6,856 bases of DNA from Arsenophonus sp052171895 (GTDB lineage: Bacteria > Pseudomonadota > Gammaproteobacteria > Enterobacterales > Enterobacteriaceae): contig JBQMRN010000027.1 of NCBI GenBank assembly GCA_052171895.1, forward strand, positions 1 to 6,856, given 5' to 3'. Position 1 is the first letter of the stretch. Each line of letters opens with the position of its first letter. The notes under the pieces were generated by a model that saw only the letters and a list, made by a program, of their open reading frames with translations, did no database searches and was not told the DNA's origin. The position numbers and the translations under genes are program-made. This document shows, in pieces, positions 6,748 through 6,856 of the stretch.

Positions 6748-6856
6748 ATGCGAAAGTTGTTTATGATGTTATTGGTGCTAATGATAGTTGGTTGTTCGTC
6801 TAAAACCCTTATCGTTGATATAGGTAATTATTATATTGATAAATCTTTTTCATCGA
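6748..6856 (+). CDS. Putative lipoprotein of unknown function, N-terminal 36 residues (continues past window)
   Basis: The protein starts MRKLFMMLLVLMIVGCSS. This is a classic lipoprotein signal peptide: positive residues at 2-3, a hydrophobic core at 4-14, and the lipobox IVGC with the acylated Cys at 16. It should be exported by Sec, lipidated and cut by signal peptidase II. Ser at +2 and +3 gives no inner-membrane retention signal, so an outer-membrane site is likely if the host is Gram-negative. GGAG at 6738-6741 is well spaced for the ATG at 6748; in-frame ATGs at 6742 and 6736 are possible but badly placed for it. The mature part seen (KTLIVDIGNYYIDKSFSS) is too short to name a family. 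The frame is open to the window edge and is the first intact-looking gene after the insertion-sequence cluster. Confidence 0.8.
   Translation, partial: MRKLFMMLLVLMIVGCSSKTLIVDIGNYYIDKSFSS

Overview
The window looks like a decayed mobile-element cluster lying between two chromosomal genes of a low-GC Gram-negative bacterium. The left gene (1-1376, minus strand) is a clean, uninterrupted N-terminal part of a RecD2-type DNA helicase. The right gene (6748 to the window edge, plus strand) starts with a lipoprotein signal peptide. The AT-rich composition, the RecD2 protein, the lipobox and the heavy load of dead insertion sequences would fit a gammaproteobacterium with a reduced or host-associated lifestyle. 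That taxonomic guess is inference; nothing in the window proves it.

Everything between the two genes (about 5.3 kb) lacks an intact gene. I can read two insertion-sequence families in it by joining broken reading frames. (1) Two relics of one IS256-family element lie head to head. Relic A (1484-2825) is on the minus strand. Relic B is on the plus strand, starts at 3253, and appears to be split in two: 5' part 3253 to about 4240, 3' part about 6121-6513. Their inner ends are separated by an AT-rich spacer of about 427 bp. (2) An IS91-family (HUH/Y2 rolling-circle) transposase relic on the minus strand (4414 to about 5500) lies inside the 1.9 kb that separates the two parts of relic B.

Order of events, as inferred: an IS256-family element was present twice in inverted orientation; the right copy was then opened by an insertion that includes the IS91-family element; both families then decayed by nonsense mutations, frameshifts and deletions. 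The two IS256 relics share at least three premature stops at equivalent codons, and their similarity is mosaic, which suggests duplication of an already damaged copy or gene conversion across the inverted repeat.

The two edge genes are unrelated in function: RecD2 is a 5'-3' DNA helicase, and the lipoprotein is of unknown role. No RNA genes, CRISPR arrays, defence genes or new multi-gene system could be supported. About 620 bp (5501-6120) remains unexplained. All identities come from reading translated sequence by eye; no database search was run.
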